Shown here piece by piece: positions 63,596 to 64,000 of a stretch of 64,000 bases of DNA. The notes beneath the pieces are model-generated. The model saw only the letters and a list, made by a program, of their open reading frames with translations. It was not told where the DNA came from and searched no databases. How positions within the stretch are numbered: position 1 is the stretch's first letter; each line of letters opens with the position of its first letter. Made by a program: the position numbers and the translations under genes. The stretch is from Carnobacterium mobile DSM 4848 (GTDB lineage: Bacteria > Bacillota > Bacilli > Lactobacillales > Carnobacteriaceae): assembly GCF_000744825.1 (NCBI RefSeq), contig NZ_JQMR01000001.1:2279501-2343500 (forward strand). Direction: 5' to 3'.

Positions 63596-64000
63596 TTAGA
63601 TAACTTTTGTCGGATTTAACCGGCCGTCTGGATCAAAGATCCCTTTGATTTGCCGCATAAAATGTAAATAATTAGGATCGGACATTTTTACTAAATAAGG
63701 CTTTTTAATGATGCCGATGCCATGTTCAGCAGAAGGCAGTCCGCCAAGTTCTTTTATTTTAGCATAAAGTAGATGTAATACATGATCGCGTTTCGTTTCC
63801 CATTCTGTTTGATCTGCGATTTCACCACGAGTAATACACGTATGAAGATTCCCGTCTCCGGCATGACCAAAACTGATTAATTTCAATCCACTAATTGTTT
63901 CTAATTCTTTCGTATAGTGATAAAGCGTAGATACGTGATTGATAGGAACTGTTTCATCAAGAGTTACTTGTTCTGTATAATTTACAACTGCTGTCAATAG
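63596..64000 (-). CDS. FAD-linked oxidase/D-lactate or glycolate dehydrogenase, C-terminal part
   Basis: The frame is open to the edge of the window, so only about 134 C-terminal residues are seen. They contain the FAD-oxidase C-terminal signatures FGHAGDGNLH (metal and substrate histidines), SAEHGIGIIKKPY and GIFDPDGRLNPTK, as in GlcD, D-lactate dehydrogenase and related vanillyl-alcohol-oxidase-type flavoproteins. The substrate cannot be fixed without the rest. A strong terminator follows. Confidence 0.88.
   Translation of the reverse strand, partial: LLTAVVNYTEQVTLDETVPINHVSTLYHYTKELETISGLKLISFGHAGDGNLHTCITRGEIADQTEWETKRDHVLHLLYAKIKELGGLPSAEHGIGIIKKPYLVKMSDPNYLHFMRQIKGIFDPDGRLNPTKVI

Overview
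The window reads as the chromosome of a low-GC Gram-positive coccus or rod of the order Lactobacillales. Carnobacterium is the best guess, inferred from the gene set, the AT-rich base use and strong GGAGG ribosome binding sites; nothing in the window proves the genus. Most of it is ordinary core and metabolic sequence in short operons closed by clear hairpin terminators. Mobile and repeated DNA is scattered between them.

Region by region. 1-8.2 kb: the end of a cystine/dicarboxylate-type symporter, a three-gene MacB/YknXYZ-type efflux operon with a double palindrome at its promoter, two metallophosphatases, and an OpuC-type osmolyte importer whose permease and binding protein are fused. 8.2-15.5 kb: Tex, a SprT-like protein, a right-handed beta-helix protein and a UvrA-like ABC ATPase. 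15.7-20.5 kb: tRNA-Leu(GAG), then a response regulator, histidine kinase and sugar-binding lipoprotein that look like a three-component sugar sensor. 20.8-24.9 kb: MgtC-like protein, a DUF1541 lipoprotein, a Rieske-domain gene remnant, an orphan OpuCC-type lipoprotein and a DUF368 protein. 25.1-29.1 kb: an mglBAC galactose-type ABC operon ending in a small membrane protein. 29.2-34.7 kb: a carbamoylase-type hydrolase, an AEC transporter with an early in-frame stop, an aldo-keto reductase and two glyoxalase-fold proteins.

35-40.3 kb: a DDE insertion sequence, a ROK kinase plus SGNH hydrolase pair, a small structured RNA unit with its own promoter and terminator, and a group II intron inserted directly after that terminator. 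The intron's reverse transcriptase is split by a frameshift. 40.4-47.8 kb: dipeptidase, DUF454 protein, Spx, hemolysin III, OppA-like lipoprotein, and a PTS EIICB-NanE operon with two palindromic operators. 47.9-52.4 kb: a fluoride riboswitch controlling a CLC-F antiporter, then TrkA-TrkH potassium uptake. 52.5-57.4 kb: an RpiR regulator, DUF1003 protein, an ISLre2-type insertion sequence and a DMT exporter. 57.6-62.7 kb: the glycine cleavage operon gcvT-H-PA-PB and a guanylate-kinase-like gene. 62.7-64 kb: a repeat-rich gap and the end of a FAD-linked oxidase.

The least expected items are the structured RNA beside the intron, a dispersed family of about 250 bp multi-hairpin elements (near 22.6, 33.9 and 41.3 kb, with a related module at 62.7 kb), and a tandem array of about 52 bp hairpin units at 63.1-63.4 kb. 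Mgl transport and its probable sensor carry candidate CcpA sites, which suggests glucose repression of galactose-type sugar use.
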